Source: Ciborinia camelliae (taxonomy: Eukaryota > Ascomycota > Leotiomycetes > Helotiales > Sclerotiniaceae). Taken from it: 64,000 bases of DNA. Location: positions 1,864,209 to 1,928,208 of the forward strand of contig JANPYM010000007.1 of NCBI GenBank assembly GCA_025890175.1, written 5' to 3'. Within the stretch, counting starts at the first letter, position 1. Each line of letters opens with the position of its first letter. The notes beneath the pieces are model-generated. The model did not search any database. It saw only the letters and a list, made by a program, of their open reading frames with translations, and had not been told where the DNA came from. Below, piece after piece: positions 33,544 through 47,500 of this stretch. A program made the position numbers and the translations under genes.

Positions 33544-36500
33544 ATTTCTTCTGATTCTTTGTTAAATGGGTAAGAGTTTTCCAAGTCCGGCTCGATCATT
33601 TAAGGATAAGTAGTATTTGAACTTTGGAGGCGTGATACGAAATATATGTAATAATTTTTTTTTGGTGTTGGTACTAACGAGTGTACTAATAACGATAGTA
33701 AGATCCGTTGGGGTAGTTTTTAAAGTAGATCCGAGATCAAATGACACAACGGTAATCCTCTAAGACAACTAGTTGGATTTTTGTATCGCAAGATTTTACT
33801 TTACATGTGGTAGATGAAAGCAATTGCGCAATATCCAACCCCAAGAGTGTCAGAGTGCGAGTGAATGTGAGAGTGGTGAGTGTTGTGAATAATATACGTG
33901 TGAGGATGTTTTGAATTGGTTTTAAGACGAGGCCCCAAGAAGATCGGCATAAAAGTCACGATTGAAGGTTGGGTAGGTTGTGTGGGTTGTAGAGGTGGTA
34001 GAGGTGGTATCCCTCCCCAAAGTAAAATTGGACTGAAGAAAATTGTTGAGATTCCGGGGTAATTAATTAGTTTGGTTGTCGAGGTCATGCAAGGGATTGC
34101 CCAAGGTGGAAAGTGACATTCATAAATTCATACTGTATCTACCTATCTCCCTGGTAGGTAAGGTGGTATTTAATACATTCTTTTCGGATCGGATATCCAG
34201 GATATCTTTATATGTAGGTAGATGTTGTGGATTATTGTTATTTTGATTTTTGATTTCATAGGGATTTTGATTTTTCTTTTCTTTTCATATTTTTATTTTT
34301 ATTTTCGGTTCGTGTTATTATACCTAAGGTTGTACAGTATAATTGATTAGATTAGTTGAGAAGTGGATTTTTCTCTTTCTCTCTCTCGGGGGTTATATAT
34401 ACAATACATACCGATCTATCTACCTTAAAACTACCCGATGGTATTATATTGAATGTATGAATTTCAAATTTCAAGGTTTCTTCTTCTTATGTTTGTTATG
34501 CTTATATTATGTTATACATGCCTAGGTGCTTATGGATGGATGCTTATGTTACTAGGTATGTATGTATGTTGTATAGGAAACAGAAGAGATGGATACGGGT
34601 TTATGGATTATAAGGTTGTATGTACTATGCATGCATTGGTTTAAGTTTGGATTGGTTGGTTGGTTGGTTGGTTAGTTGGATTATTATCGGATTGGATACT
34701 AGGCAGGCCCGGGTACCTAGATATTTAGTTGAATGAATAAATGAATGAATAAATAAATCCATAACCTTGCAAGCTGGAGGCTGGAGGCTGGAGACTGAAG
34801 GCTGGAGACTGAAGGCTTATAATAATGATGTATGTTTATGAATGAATCAATGAATATATTTATGAATTTATAGATTTATAGATTTATGGATTTATATATC
34901 TACGTATCTATCTATCTATCTATCTATTTATTTATACCCGGAATTTATATAGGTGAGAAAGGCCATCCATCCATCAATAGGTAGAATTTGCAAGTATTAC
35001 CTTGTACCTATCTAGATACCTACTATCTAGAACCTACTAGGTAATGCATTAATTGAAGTTACCTACCTTTCCACTTCCATTCCAAGGTTATACTACTACC
35101 ACTACCACTACTACCACTACCTACCACCAACCTACCAACTTATTAACCTGGAACGCTAGTTGGAACTACGTCAATTCATTAATTCATTAATCAATGAATG
35201 GCCATATTCATCAATTCATCAATGGATCTAGGTTAGGTATTATTGTAACTTTAATCCATCACCATCGTCACTGCCCGTCACCATCGTTTCAATATCAGTA
35301 GGTATATAGATCCAAACTTCTTTCAAACATTCCAATGGATATTGAGTTGAACATTGAACGTTGAATATTTAAGCATTGAACATTAAGTATTAAACATTAA
35401 GCATTGGAAAGAAAAACGGTTTGGAGTTAGAGTTGGTTTTAAGTTTGGGTTTGTTTACAGCAGTTGGTTGGTTGGTTGGTAGGTAGGTACTAGTTGGTTG
35501 GTTGGTTGGTTGATTGGTATGAACGTAAACGCATGGACCTCACTTACTCCATTACTCATTCATTCTTGGTTTGGTTTGGTGTTTGGTTTGGTTTTCGATT
35601 TGGTGTGGTTTGGTGCATGTTTGGTTTGGTGTGGTTTGGTGTATACATACATGCATCTATACCTACATATCTTCTGTATAACAGGAATGAATGAATGAAT
35701 GAAAAAAAAATGAAAAAATGAAAGTTGTATTATGTTATGTTGTGGATCGTGGAATGGGATGAGATTGAGATTAAGACTGTGATTAAGATAAGATTGAATG
35801 AGATATTCGGGGTACGGGGTATGGAGTAGGAAGGTAGGTAGGTAGGTACTAGGTAGGTATAAGGCGGAAGATGGAAGGTAGATAGGTAGGTAGGTATATA
35901 CCGACTCGCTTTAAGTTACTATATCGAATATAAATATAAATCCAAATCCAAATACCTATAAAGATAAATACTACCTACTTTTATCTCTCTAGGTATATAT
36001 ATACTAGGTATACATAGATAATAAGTAACCCAACCGGCCGGGCTGCCCTGCCCTCGCCCTTCAGCCTCCAGCTCCAGCCCCAGCTGTCAAAACAATCCAT
36101 ACATACCGGTAATGGATGGAATGTTAAATTGCCAGATTGCCAGATTGTCAAATTGCTAGATTGCTAGATCAGGGCTGATGGTTTAAGTTAGGAATCAACC
36201 CGGAATACTTCACTCCACTCCTGACTGCTGAGTCTCAGGTCAGGGTAGGTACCTAGGTAGGTAGGATACGCTTATACTACCTATTTCCTACGATTTTATG
36301 ATGTTGGATAGGAGGTGAGGTGAGGTGAGTTATGATACATACTTATAGGTACAGTATGATGATGATGATGATATGATACAGATATAAAACCATAGGTAGA
36401 TAGGTATCTAGTAGGTAATCAGGCCTTAAAAAACTAGACCCTAAGATTCCTTCCATAAGGTTCTCAGCGCTCTTTACCTTTTCATCTTCAGGGCTCTCGG

Positions 36501-37747
36501 GGCTTTTATTGTTCACCGAAAACCCAGGGCTCTCCCATCCATAGGGTGATAGGTACTGTGAAGGAAAAAATATATATATTTATAGGTATTTATATTCATA
36601 TATAGATCTTTCTTCCTTTCTTTCTTCCCTATCCTTCTCTCATCTCAGCTTAAATTATATAACGTATTCCAATATTCCCCATATTCCAATACCTATCATC
36701 ACAACTCCCTCCCTCCCTATTATTAACCCATCCACCCATCCATCCATCCTCCACCCATCCACCCATCTTACTCATCGGATTCGCACTCGCACTTCCCCAT
36801 ACCGGACCCCGGGGTACGGTGCGGTGCTACGGTGTGGTACCGTGTGGTACGGTGTGTTATGGTATAGTGCGGTCGGTATTCCAAGATTCCAAGGTTTTGT
36901 TTTTCTCCATCTCCATCTCCATCTCCATCTCCATCTCTAATCTATATGTATGTATGTATGTATGTATATCGTATCTATAGTATCTGTATGACCCCCATAT
37001 AACACAACACAATGCTATGCGATGCGATTGATGCTATTGATGCAATACAATTGATGCCCACGCTTCTGAATTGGTTATTTACGGAGTACATATATATATA
37101 TATATATACAGACTTATTATATACTGTCCACGGGTAGGGTAGTACTTTATAGGAGTGGTTATAGAGTCTAGAGTCTAGAGTCTAGGGTCTAGATAGGTAG
37201 GTAGTAGGTAGATAGTTAAATCTAGACTTCTAACAAATATGTACCTGGGTACCTAAGTAATTACCAACTAACTAATAATGCAATAGTAGGGAGGTACCTA
37301 GGTACCCCGAGTATACATCCAAATTGCCCCTTCTCTTCCCCTTCCCTTCCCTTCCCTTCGCTTCCCTTCCTTAACCCTCCCTTTCTCTCCCCCCCTATAC
37401 AAATATACAATCAAAATCAAATACAGTTCCCCAATCAATCCGTCAATCAATCCATCAATACACACATACATACCTATCTATCTAAATAGATACTAAAAAC
37501 CACAACAAACCCAAAACCAATAATAAAAACCAAAAATCTCGACCTCGTAATCTCGACCTCGCACTCGCATCTCATCACAATTCGCCCCCCAAAAACCCCC
37601 CTTCAAAAAACCACCCGAAAACGAAACCCGAAATATAGTAGGTAAGGTATGTCAAACCCAGAACCAGAACCAAAACCTACCTAGGTACGATCGTACGAGA
37701 GGCTGGCTGGCTGGCTGGTCTACTGGGGTTTCCCCAATACTGTACTA
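33544..37747. other. gene desert, left part: simple-repeat-rich DNA
   Basis: 4.2 kb with no credible ORF. It is crowded with TAGG/CCTA, GGTT, TATC, GAAT and CATC tetranucleotide runs and with the palindromes TACCTAGGTA and GGTACC. Notable tracts are (GGTT)n with (AGGT)n at 35,463-35,518, AGGT at 35,829-35,900, (CCATCT)n at 36,907-36,938, and degenerate GGTACGGTGT-type units at about 36,815-36,880. Confidence 0.65.
35463..35518 (+). repeat. (TTGG)n-(TAGG)n-(TTGG)n microsatellite
   Basis: Two TTGG runs flank a short TAGG run. A degenerate GGTTTGGTGT stretch follows at about 35,565-35,640. Confidence 0.85.
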
Positions 37748-38325
37748 CAATAGAACCCGCTTATACCGGCCACGTTTATACCGGAATCCCGCCTATACCG
37801 GCTATTTTCTTCAATCACTTATTTTTTAAATGTATATACCGGAAATCCGGTATTTTTGTTGATATCGGTAAGAATTTGAAAAATCCGGTATAAAAATTGC
37901 AGAAAAATAACTCGTACGTAAGTTTAAATGATTTGTACGTAGATTTATCACATAATTTTTTATAAAATTTTGAAAGGTTTGAAGCTAAAATTTTGAGGTT
38001 GATTATACAAAAAATGGTTGATGTATTGAGGAATCAGGTCACATGGTTTCCGGTCACATGATCAGGGATCACGTGGTAAGCTATACCGCATAGGGTATGG
38101 GGGAGTAGCATATAAGGGCAGCTGGGCTGCCACCAAATACATACTCCTTAGTCAAACCAATCTACCATAATTCTACCCTAGTACTTCCTTCCTACCGTAT
38201 TACTGGTCATCCCAGGATATACGACTAATATGATGCCTTATTGCTTAACCCGCATATACCGGAATCCCGTTTATACCGGATCTAATTGGTCGAATTTTCT
38301 TGGCCGGTATAGGCGGGTTCTACTG
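37748..38325. mobile_element. MITE with terminal inverted repeats and TA duplication
   Basis: 578 bp. The left end CAATAGAACCCGCTTATACC and the right end, read in reverse complement, CAGTAGAACCCGCCTATACC are inverted repeats, continuing through CGGCCA. The dinucleotide TA flanks both sides (37,746-37,747 and 38,326-38,327), as in Tc1/mariner-superfamily insertions; the CAGTAGAACC end resembles pogo/Fot1-group ends. There is no transposase ORF, so it is non-autonomous. The motif TATACCGG, or its complement, recurs about nine times near both ends. The three mismatches in the first 20 TIR bases are transitions. It sits inside the repeat-rich desert, about 3 kb left of the A+T block. Confidence 0.85.
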
Positions 38326-41300
38326 TAATCCTAATATATACTAATACTACCTAATATATACTACCTATACCTAACCTATCTAAGTTCTTCCGGGGGGCTC
38401 GGGTTTCTCGGGTTTCTCGGGTTTAGTCAGACAGACTTATTTAGACTTATTTAGACTTAGACTCTCCAGCTGTTTACGGCGACTCAGATTCAAGTTAGAT
38501 TCAGACTCTGATTCAGATTCAAACTTACATTCAGATTCAGCTCATACGGAATTTTTCGCGTGGTCCGAATTTATGTACTGTACTATATATGTATGTATGT
38601 ATATATGTAAGCCTGCCTAGATACAGTAGGTATTTTTTTATTTGTACACCTTACATCTTATATCTTACATTTGTATTACATTTGTACGACATTATTCCAC
38701 GGCAAATCTGCAAATCTGTATGCAAACCATCTATTCTCCAGCTTTCAGCAGGAAATGGTAGGTAGGTAGGTAGGTATATGGAAACCGACGATCTTTTCGC
38801 TAAGGAGGGAAGAGAGGCTAGTTGTTGGTACCTATGGATAGGGATTCAGAAATCAAAAATCAATAAATACCTTGTAGGTACCTACTATTATTATCTATAT
38901 CGTACAGTATAGTACGGTACAATATCTCGATTCTCTATATATATACCTAGATAGATATATATAGAGATATAAATCTTATAAAAACTAAACTTCTTTTACT
39001 ATCCATTATCATCTATCATCTATCTTTTTGGGGAAAGTTATATATATACCTATATAGCTGAAGGTACCTAATCTTACTACTAGTATAATACGATAATAAT
39101 ACCCACTCACCTATCTAATAATAATATCTACCAATACATATACCGATATTATCCATCATCTATCATCTATCATCCATCATCCTATAAATGGAAGTTGTTG
39201 GGAATAATCTAGCTAGAATCGGGAATCAGGAATCTCACCTGCACGGTCGCGAGGTCCACGATATATAGGTACAGAGTATCCATATGTAACCTAACCTAAC
39301 CTCTCCTAACCTCCAGCTTACAACTTTCCAGCTCAACTCAATCCATAAATGAACATTGATTGGCATTGGCATTTTCAATAATGCGGAACCAGTATCTTCC
39401 GTTCCGTACCTACCTAGTACATACATGCATACATACATACATACTCCGTACATGATATCATGTATGATCGATCATGATGATTGATGTACCGTATACCTAC
39501 CTATCTATCTATCTACCTACCTGAGGTAATACAACCGCGAATATAAATCTCAATCCCAATATTCCATCTCCCATATGCTAGTCCCGCTACTATGTCTCCT
39601 AGATATATTCCTACTACATTACACTACCTACCGTATACCTCCTACTACTACTATATACCTTAATATCAAATATCAAAGTCCATCTATCTAGCTAACCGAA
39701 GTTTTTCCAACTAACACATATCTACCTATCTACCTACCTACCTACTCATCATTTAACTTATTTCGTATACCTAGTGGCTGATATATTTATTGTATCTTCT
39801 GCATGGGATATAGATATAATTATTTAATAATGTCATGTCATGTTATATTACTATTTATATACAGTAGGATAGGGGAAAACCAGATAGGTAGGTAGGTAGG
39901 AGTATATATGGGGTTTTGAAGACATTCAATATCTATCTAGCTATCTAGGTAGGTAGGTAGGTACCTAGGTACTGCATATCAGAAAAATTCCCCGAGTTAC
40001 TCTACCTACCTACCTACCCGTGGACCTTACCTAGCTAGCTAGCTAGCTAGATTAGATACCTACCTGCCTACCTACCTACCTAGTCATCGAACAATTCGGA
40101 CCGAGCTCTCTCTTTGGCTGGCTGGCTGGTTGGCTGGCTGACTGATTACTGGGCTGTCAATATCCATATCCAAATCCATAATCGTCAATATCCTACAGTT
40201 CCAGTTCCATCAATACCTAGATACCTAGATACCTACCTACCCAGGTAGTACCTAACCCATTCCCTTTCCTTTCGGCTCGTCGATCGATCTCGGTTTATCT
40301 ACCCACCCAGGTATTTATAAGATCAATAGTATTGGGTTTGTAGTAGGTAGATAATAGGGATTTTGTGCAGTGTAGTACAGTGTAGTGTAGATGGAATCAA
40401 ATTATCAAAATCATCTACCTAGGTATCTATCTATCTCTCTATCTAGGTACGGAGTATCTATTTAAGGAGATAAATATTTAAGGATGTAGATATCGATTTT
40501 ATACAGTAAAGCTTGCAGATGGAAGAAAAATGAATCCGGGTAAGGACTTATCCATCCATCCAATCCAATTGTTCAATCATCCAATCGTTTAATCGGTCCC
40601 GAGGTCCTTCCTATCTTTATTTAGGTACCTACTCTCTCTCTCTACTCAGGTACTCACTCATACCATGCATTCATATTCACATCCGCATTAATATCTTGCA
40701 TCTCGTTATTTATCTATCTACCTACCTACCTAGGTAGTAAGTAGTAAGTAGTATCACGAAAGGAAATACTCCGTAGAGGACGAGAGTCGGAATGCATGCA
40801 TCCATGGATGATAGATACTATACCTGTACCTATCTGTACCTGTCTGTATTGTTGATAACCTGGGTAGGTAGTGATTACTAAGTATACAAGGAAGGGAGGG
40901 AGGGAGGGATTGATAGATAGATGGATAGATAGATGGATCTGTATCATGTGTTATGTTGTATCATATAGGTTGTATCATATAGATATGTAACTATCATCTG
41001 ATTCTGCTTCCGATTCCGATAATATTGAATCAATATTGATATTGATGATGATGATGACAATGCGCATAAGGTACCTAGGTGAGGTAGGTGGATGGATGTG
41101 TAAATGGGTATAACCTTGCATGTAACAATACCGTGTAACAATATCATGCATTCACCAATTTATTCATTCATTCATTCATTCGCTTTAACTTATTCTTCAA
41201 TTGAATATGGAGAGGTATGAGTAGTATGAGTACCTAGTATTTGTATTTGTATTTGTATTTGTGTTTGTGTTAAAGGTAGAGGTAGAGGTAGAGTTATCTA

Positions 41301-41398
41301 TCTATCTATCTATCAATCTATCTATCAATCTATCAATCAATGTACCACGACCCTACTCTATGCGAAAATAAATATAGATATAAAGATATAGATAGAAA
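38326..41398. other. gene desert, middle part: simple-repeat-rich DNA
   Basis: 3.1 kb with no credible ORF. TAGG/CCTA tracts are dense (38,758-38,775, 39,730-39,745, 39,888-39,965, 40,005-40,082, 40,720-40,740). There are also TCGGGTT units (38,400-38,425), AGATTC-type units (38,480-38,540) and CTAT runs (41,297-41,335). No RNA gene was recognised. Confidence 0.65.
39888..40082 (+). repeat. cluster of TAGG and complementary CTAC tracts
   Basis: GGTAGGTAGGTAGG at about 39,888-39,900, again at 39,948-39,965 and, in complement, CTACCTACCTACC at about 40,005-40,018 and 40,065-40,080, with GCTAGCTAGCTAGCTAG at about 40,031-40,049. Opposed orientations allow long imperfect hairpins. Confidence 0.75.
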
Positions 41399-41560
41399 TG
41401 ACATCATCCAAATACAAGTACACAATCAGTAACAAGGATGGATTTATCAGGTTACATAAGAATTATACTAACGTAGTATTAGCTTAGGACTTTGCTTATA
41501 AGCAATTTCAATTTAAATCTTAAATCTATATCCCTTTTTACTAAAATTTAGTTATTTTTT
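41399..41560 (+). repeat. left terminal direct repeat (probable 5' LTR)
   Basis: The alignable core is 41,441-41,560. Weaker similarity to the right copy extends left to about 41,400 with small gaps. It is followed immediately by TGGCGATATC (the T is the last base of the repeat), which could be a primer-binding site since these often start TGG. This copy keeps several C/G bases that the right copy has lost, and the reverse. Confidence 0.7.
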
Positions 41561-44500
41561 GGCGATATCTATAGAATATTTCGATTTTGATTTGGAATTT
41601 TTATTTATTTGGTTTTTTTATTTAATATATTATAATATATATTTTAATTTTTTTATTTTTGTATATTTTTATTTAAATTAATAATATAGTTTTTTAAAAT
41701 TATTAAATATAATTTTTTTATTATATATTTTAAATATTTAATATTTTTTATTTTTTTAAAAAAAAAATTTTTAATATTTTTATATTATAATCAATTTCGA
41801 TATAATTTTTTAAAAAATTTAAATATAATCGATAAATCATTTTTTTATTTTCAAAATTCAAATTTATATTTTTTTTTAAATTACACTTAATTTAAATAAA
41901 ATTAAATTATATAAAATCTATTACGAAAACTATAATATTTAATTATTGTAATACCTTATACTTTTTAATTTTTTTTAATTAAAATTTTTTTTAAAAATTA
42001 ATATTAATAATAAATAATATAATTTTTTATTATATATTAATATTATTTTTTTTTATATTTTTTATATAATATTATTAGTTTTTTTAAATTTATTTTTTAA
42101 TTAAAATTTATGTTAATAAATTTTTTAATATTGTTATTATCTTTTTGCTAATTAAATTTTGAAATTAAAGATTTATATATAAGATTTATAATTGTAAATA
42201 TATTTTCAAAACTTTTAAAACTTTTTTTAATTTTATTATTTTTATTTTTTAAAATATTTGTAATTATTCCAAATAAAAAACCAAAGTTTGTTTTTATAAA
42301 TTGATTTAATAATAATATATTTGTTTTAAAATAGTTATCCCGCCTCAAATATGATTTCGAATTTGTTGAATAATTATTTTTTTCAAGTAATATATTTTTC
42401 AAAATAATTTATATATTATATAATAAAAAAGCAATTAAATAAATTAATTTTATTTTTTATATTTATAATATCTTTAAAAATTATAATAATATTATTATTA
42501 TTAATATAAATAATATTAAATCTTATCTTTTCGAATACTTTTTAATAAAGATTATAAATTTGTTTAATACTAATATATAATTAAAAATTAAAGTATTTAA
42601 ATAAACTACTAAAAAGTTATTATTCGAATATTATCAATATATTTTGTATCTCCTTCGTAAAACCTTAAATAAAAATAAGTTTAAAGATAATGCTATTAAT
42701 AAAATTAATGTTTTAATTTTTTTCAAAAAATTTATACTAAATACAATTGTTTTAATATTTATTAAAAATATTTGAAAAAAACAATTATATTATAATATTA
42801 TACAAAAAAATACAAATTTGTATAATGTATTATAACAAATATATAAAATAGTTCAAAAATCTTATTGTATTATTAAATTTATATAATAGATTGAGGTTAG
42901 ATAAAATGAAAAACATTATTTTAAAAATTTTAAATAGTTTGTTTAAAAATGTTTTAATAAATTAGTAAATATAATTTTTGTAGAGTTAACTTTAGAACAA
43001 AATATATTAATACCAATATTTTTAGTTTAATATTAAAAACTTTAAAATCTTATTATAAAACATTTAATAATTTTTTTAAACTCTTTATAACAAAATCAGT
43101 CTTGCTTTTAGAATTAATATATTTTTCAAAATCTGTATTTTTTACAAAACCTTTATACTAAAAATTTTTAATTTATATAAAATAATTATAATAATAATTA
43201 ACAAAATCCGGTAAGAAATAGTAATAGATTGTACTTAAAAACAATGAGAAATAATAATAAATCGTATTTTGAAGTTAATAAATAATTTAATAAAAATAAT
43301 TTCTTTAAATCTTTTACAAATATTTTATTTATATTTCAGTTTACAAATTAATATATCAATAACACAATTCAATATACAAAAAAGTTTATTAGTATTCTAT
43401 ATATTTTATATAATCAATTAGAATATATCAAATATAATTACAAAAATCAATTTTTAATAAAATAAGAATAAATATATTTAAAAAAAATAATTTTTAATAA
43501 AAAAAACGTTTAATTTTATTTTAATATTATTAAACAATTTTATTAATAATTTTATATTTAATTAATATTTTTTATAAAACTAATTATTTAATTTAAAGGT
43601 TTAATAAATAATAAATCTAAATTTTCAATTAAAATAATATTTTTAAATTTAAATTTTTTTAAAATAAAATATAAATATTTTTCATTTCGTTTTACTTTAA
43701 AATCATTTATTTTTAATTCTTTTAAATATTTCAAAATTTTAATTATTTCTAAAAAAGATTTTAATTTTAAAAAAAAAATAAAATTAAATATATTTATAAT
43801 TAAACTTTTTAAAAAAAAATTTTATATTATTGTTAAAAATTTTATTAACAATAATTATTTAAAAAAAATAATTTTTGCAATTTAATATAAATTTAAAACT
43901 ATATTTAAAAAATTAATTTATATTTTTTAATATTTATAAAAAATTGTAAATAAATAAAACAAAAATTTTATCAATTATTATACTCTAACAAAAAAAATTC
44001 AAATTATAATAAGCCTATTAAAATTATAACAAATATTCTTTAATCTTTTTAAAAAGTTTTAAAAATTATTTATCCAAACAAATATTAAATTAAAAAAAAA
44101 AAAGTTAAATATTATAATTAATTCTATTATTTTTTAAAAAATCTTTATTATCGATTCAAATAAATTATTTCCAAATATTAATTTTAATTACAGATTTTTT
44201 CAATTTTCAATCATTATTTATATTTTATCAAAAAAAAACAAATTTAAATATATAATATTATCAATTAAAGTTTTTCAAATAAATCAAAAATCGAAATTAA
44301 ATATTATTTTAAATAATTTAATAAAAATTTTATATATATATAAATATCTATTAAATATCCCAAATTATCCTTCAAAATTAAATATAAATATTATATATAA
44401 CAATAATAATATTTTATTTTATTTTATTATTTTTAAAATAAAAATAAATAATATTTAAAAACAAATTTATATTTTTATTAAATCTTTTAATTTCAAAAAA

Positions 44501-47500
44501 AAAAACAAACTTTATTTACTTTTAAGTTTTCCATAATTATACAATATCAATACTAAGATTTTTATTTGCAAATCAATTATTCAAATCAATATTAAAAAAA
44601 AAAATAACTTTATTATAACTTTTAAATTATTATATTTTTATATATCAATTTTTTATAATATCATATTTATATCAAAAAAAGATTTTTTTATTTAAATTAA
44701 AAAAAAAAAAACAATCAAAATTAATCTTATTTTTGTTTTTAAAAACAACTTTAATATTAATTTTGAAACTTTTAAAAATAATTATAATTTATTAAATATA
44801 AAAAACTAAAATATTTTAAATATAATATAAAAATATTAATAAACGTTTATATTCGATTTAAACAAATTATTAAAAGATTTTATAAAACTTTAATTATAAA
44901 AATAAATTATAAAATAAAAAACAATAATTATACTTTATCATTTTTATTAAAAATAATAATATTTAAATATATAATATTATTAAATAATAAAACTTTAGAA
45001 ATTTATATTAATTTATTTTTATTTTTATTTTATTTATTTTTATTTTATTTTATTAATAATTTTATTTATAAATTAGTAATTTATATTAATTTTGAAAATA
45101 AAAAAATTCTAATTTTAATTTTTATATTAATTTATAATATATTTTTATTTTTAATTATAATTTCAAATAAAAAAGTATATTCTATTTAATTATTAATTTC
45201 AATCCAAATTTCAATTTTAATTTTTATAAACAAAAATGTTATAATATATTATTTTACTTTTATATTTTATTATTTGTATTGCTTTATATAATTAAAAAAA
45301 AAAGTTATATAATTTTTAAATATAATTAATATTTATATTTTCTTTTATATATCAAATTTAATATATTTTTGAATATAATTATAAATATTTTTAATAATCA
45401 AATATTTATTAAATAATAAATTTAAAATATTATATTTATTAAATTTATTAATATTAAAAATTAATAATTTTGAAAAAAATAAATTTACAAAAAAATTATT
45501 TTTAATAAATCGATATATAAAACAAAAAGTTTTATTTTTAAAATTAATTTTAATTATAAAAAAATAATTTATTTTTATCAAAATTAAACTAAATCTAAAA
45601 GTTTTGAATATATTATTATAAAAAAAGATTTTGTAATTATTATATATTTATCGAAATCTAAATGCTATTAAATTACAATACATTTTATCTATAGATTTAT
45701 ATAAATATAAGATATATCTTAAAAAAAATATTAAATTATTTAAAATTAAAATACAAAAAAAATAATTTTTAAAATAAAAATATTAATTTTAAAAAATTAT
45801 TAAAAAAGAATTGTTGTATAATATATATAAATATATAATAATTACAAATAGCTAATTTTTAAATTAAAATATAGTTTTAATTTTGATAAATAAAAATAAA
45901 TCTAAAAATCCTGATTTATAAACAAAAATATAAATCATTTTTAATTATAATAATATTATTAAAGATTTTTTTAAATATTATTTCGAATTGATAAACAAAA
46001 TTTATAATTTTTTAGTTTAATTAAATTATAATTTATATTACATTTTCGATTTTAAATATAATTATTAAACTATTCCAATTTATTGTTAATATAAATATTA
46101 TTTTGTATTTATTATTATAAAAATTGAATAATTACAATTTACTTATATATCTCAAAAAATATAATCTACAAATTTTTTAATAATTAAAATAATATATTTA
46201 ATTTTAAAAAAAATTTTATTTTTATTAATTTCAATAAAAATTAATAATATTAATTTTATTAAATTCGAACCCTTATTTTTAATTCTAACAAAAAAAAGCG
46301 ATTTGCTTAAATACAATTTCTATATAAATAATATTTTTATAAATATTAAAAATTTTAATAAAATATATATATTCTTAAAAAACTATTTTTTTTTTTATAT
46401 ATTTTAATTTATATTTAAATTATTTTTCAAAAAAATAAAGTTATTTGAATATAAAATATTTATTTTAAGTTTTTTTTATAATTCAAAAAATATTATAAAA
46501 ATTAAAAAAAAAAAAACAAAAAAAATTTAGAATTAATTTATCCTTTAAAATATTTATAATATTAAAGTTTTTAAAAAAGCCCTTAATATTATATATTAAT
46601 AAATTAAAAATTTTATAAAAATTTCTAAATTATTATCCCAACTAATATTTTAGAATATTGAATAACAATAAAAAGATTACAAACAATTAATTTTCAATTT
46701 TTTAAAAAAATTCTATTCAACTATTATTAAAATATATAATTACCAATTAAATTAATTTATCAAACTTTATTTAAATATTTCAGTTTATACTAATAAATAT
46801 ATTATTATTTAAATAAAAAAAAATATTAAGATTTTTATTTTTTATAATTTATTTATATTTATAAATTTATAATAATATTATAATATTTACAAATATAAAC
46901 TTTATATTATTATTAAATTTTCTTAGAAATTTAATTATATATTATAAAACTTTAATAATATTAATATTATTTTAACAAATTATTAATCTATAATTTTTTT
47001 TTTGAATTACATTTTTTATAAAAATATTTATATTTAATAAATATTAAAATTTTAAATATTAAACATTAAAATTTAATATATTTTTAATATTAAAAACAAA
47101 ATAATTAATATTTTATTTCAAACAATTTTTATAAATTTAAATTATTAAAATATATTAGATATTTAAAAATTCGATAATATTAAATTTATAAATAAAATAT
47201 TAATATAAATATAAAAAAATAATAAAAAAAAATATAAAGAATTAATATAAATAATTTTCGAATTATTATAATATAAAGATTTGATTAAACTTATAATATT
47301 AAAAGTTGAAGCCAAATACGGACAAATAAAATAAATAAAAGATTTTCGATTAATTGAAAATCTTTTTCAAATATAAATATAATTATATTCTAAAAATATT
47401 TTTAATAATATAATTAAAATTATTTTATTATACAAATTATTAAAATAATTTTTAAATATTTATTATTTTTATAAATATAAATAAATTTTAAATAAACTTA

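Noticed and set aside
33544..41398. CRISPR-like array in the repeat-rich desert
   Set aside because: The repeats are 4-9-bp microsatellites without spacer structure, and the genome is fungal.
42148..45581. ORFs of 78-84 codons inside the A+T block (42,148-42,402 and 45,345-45,581)
   Set aside because: They consist almost only of Asn, Ile, Lys, Phe and Leu, as expected from random A+T sequence, and match no family.
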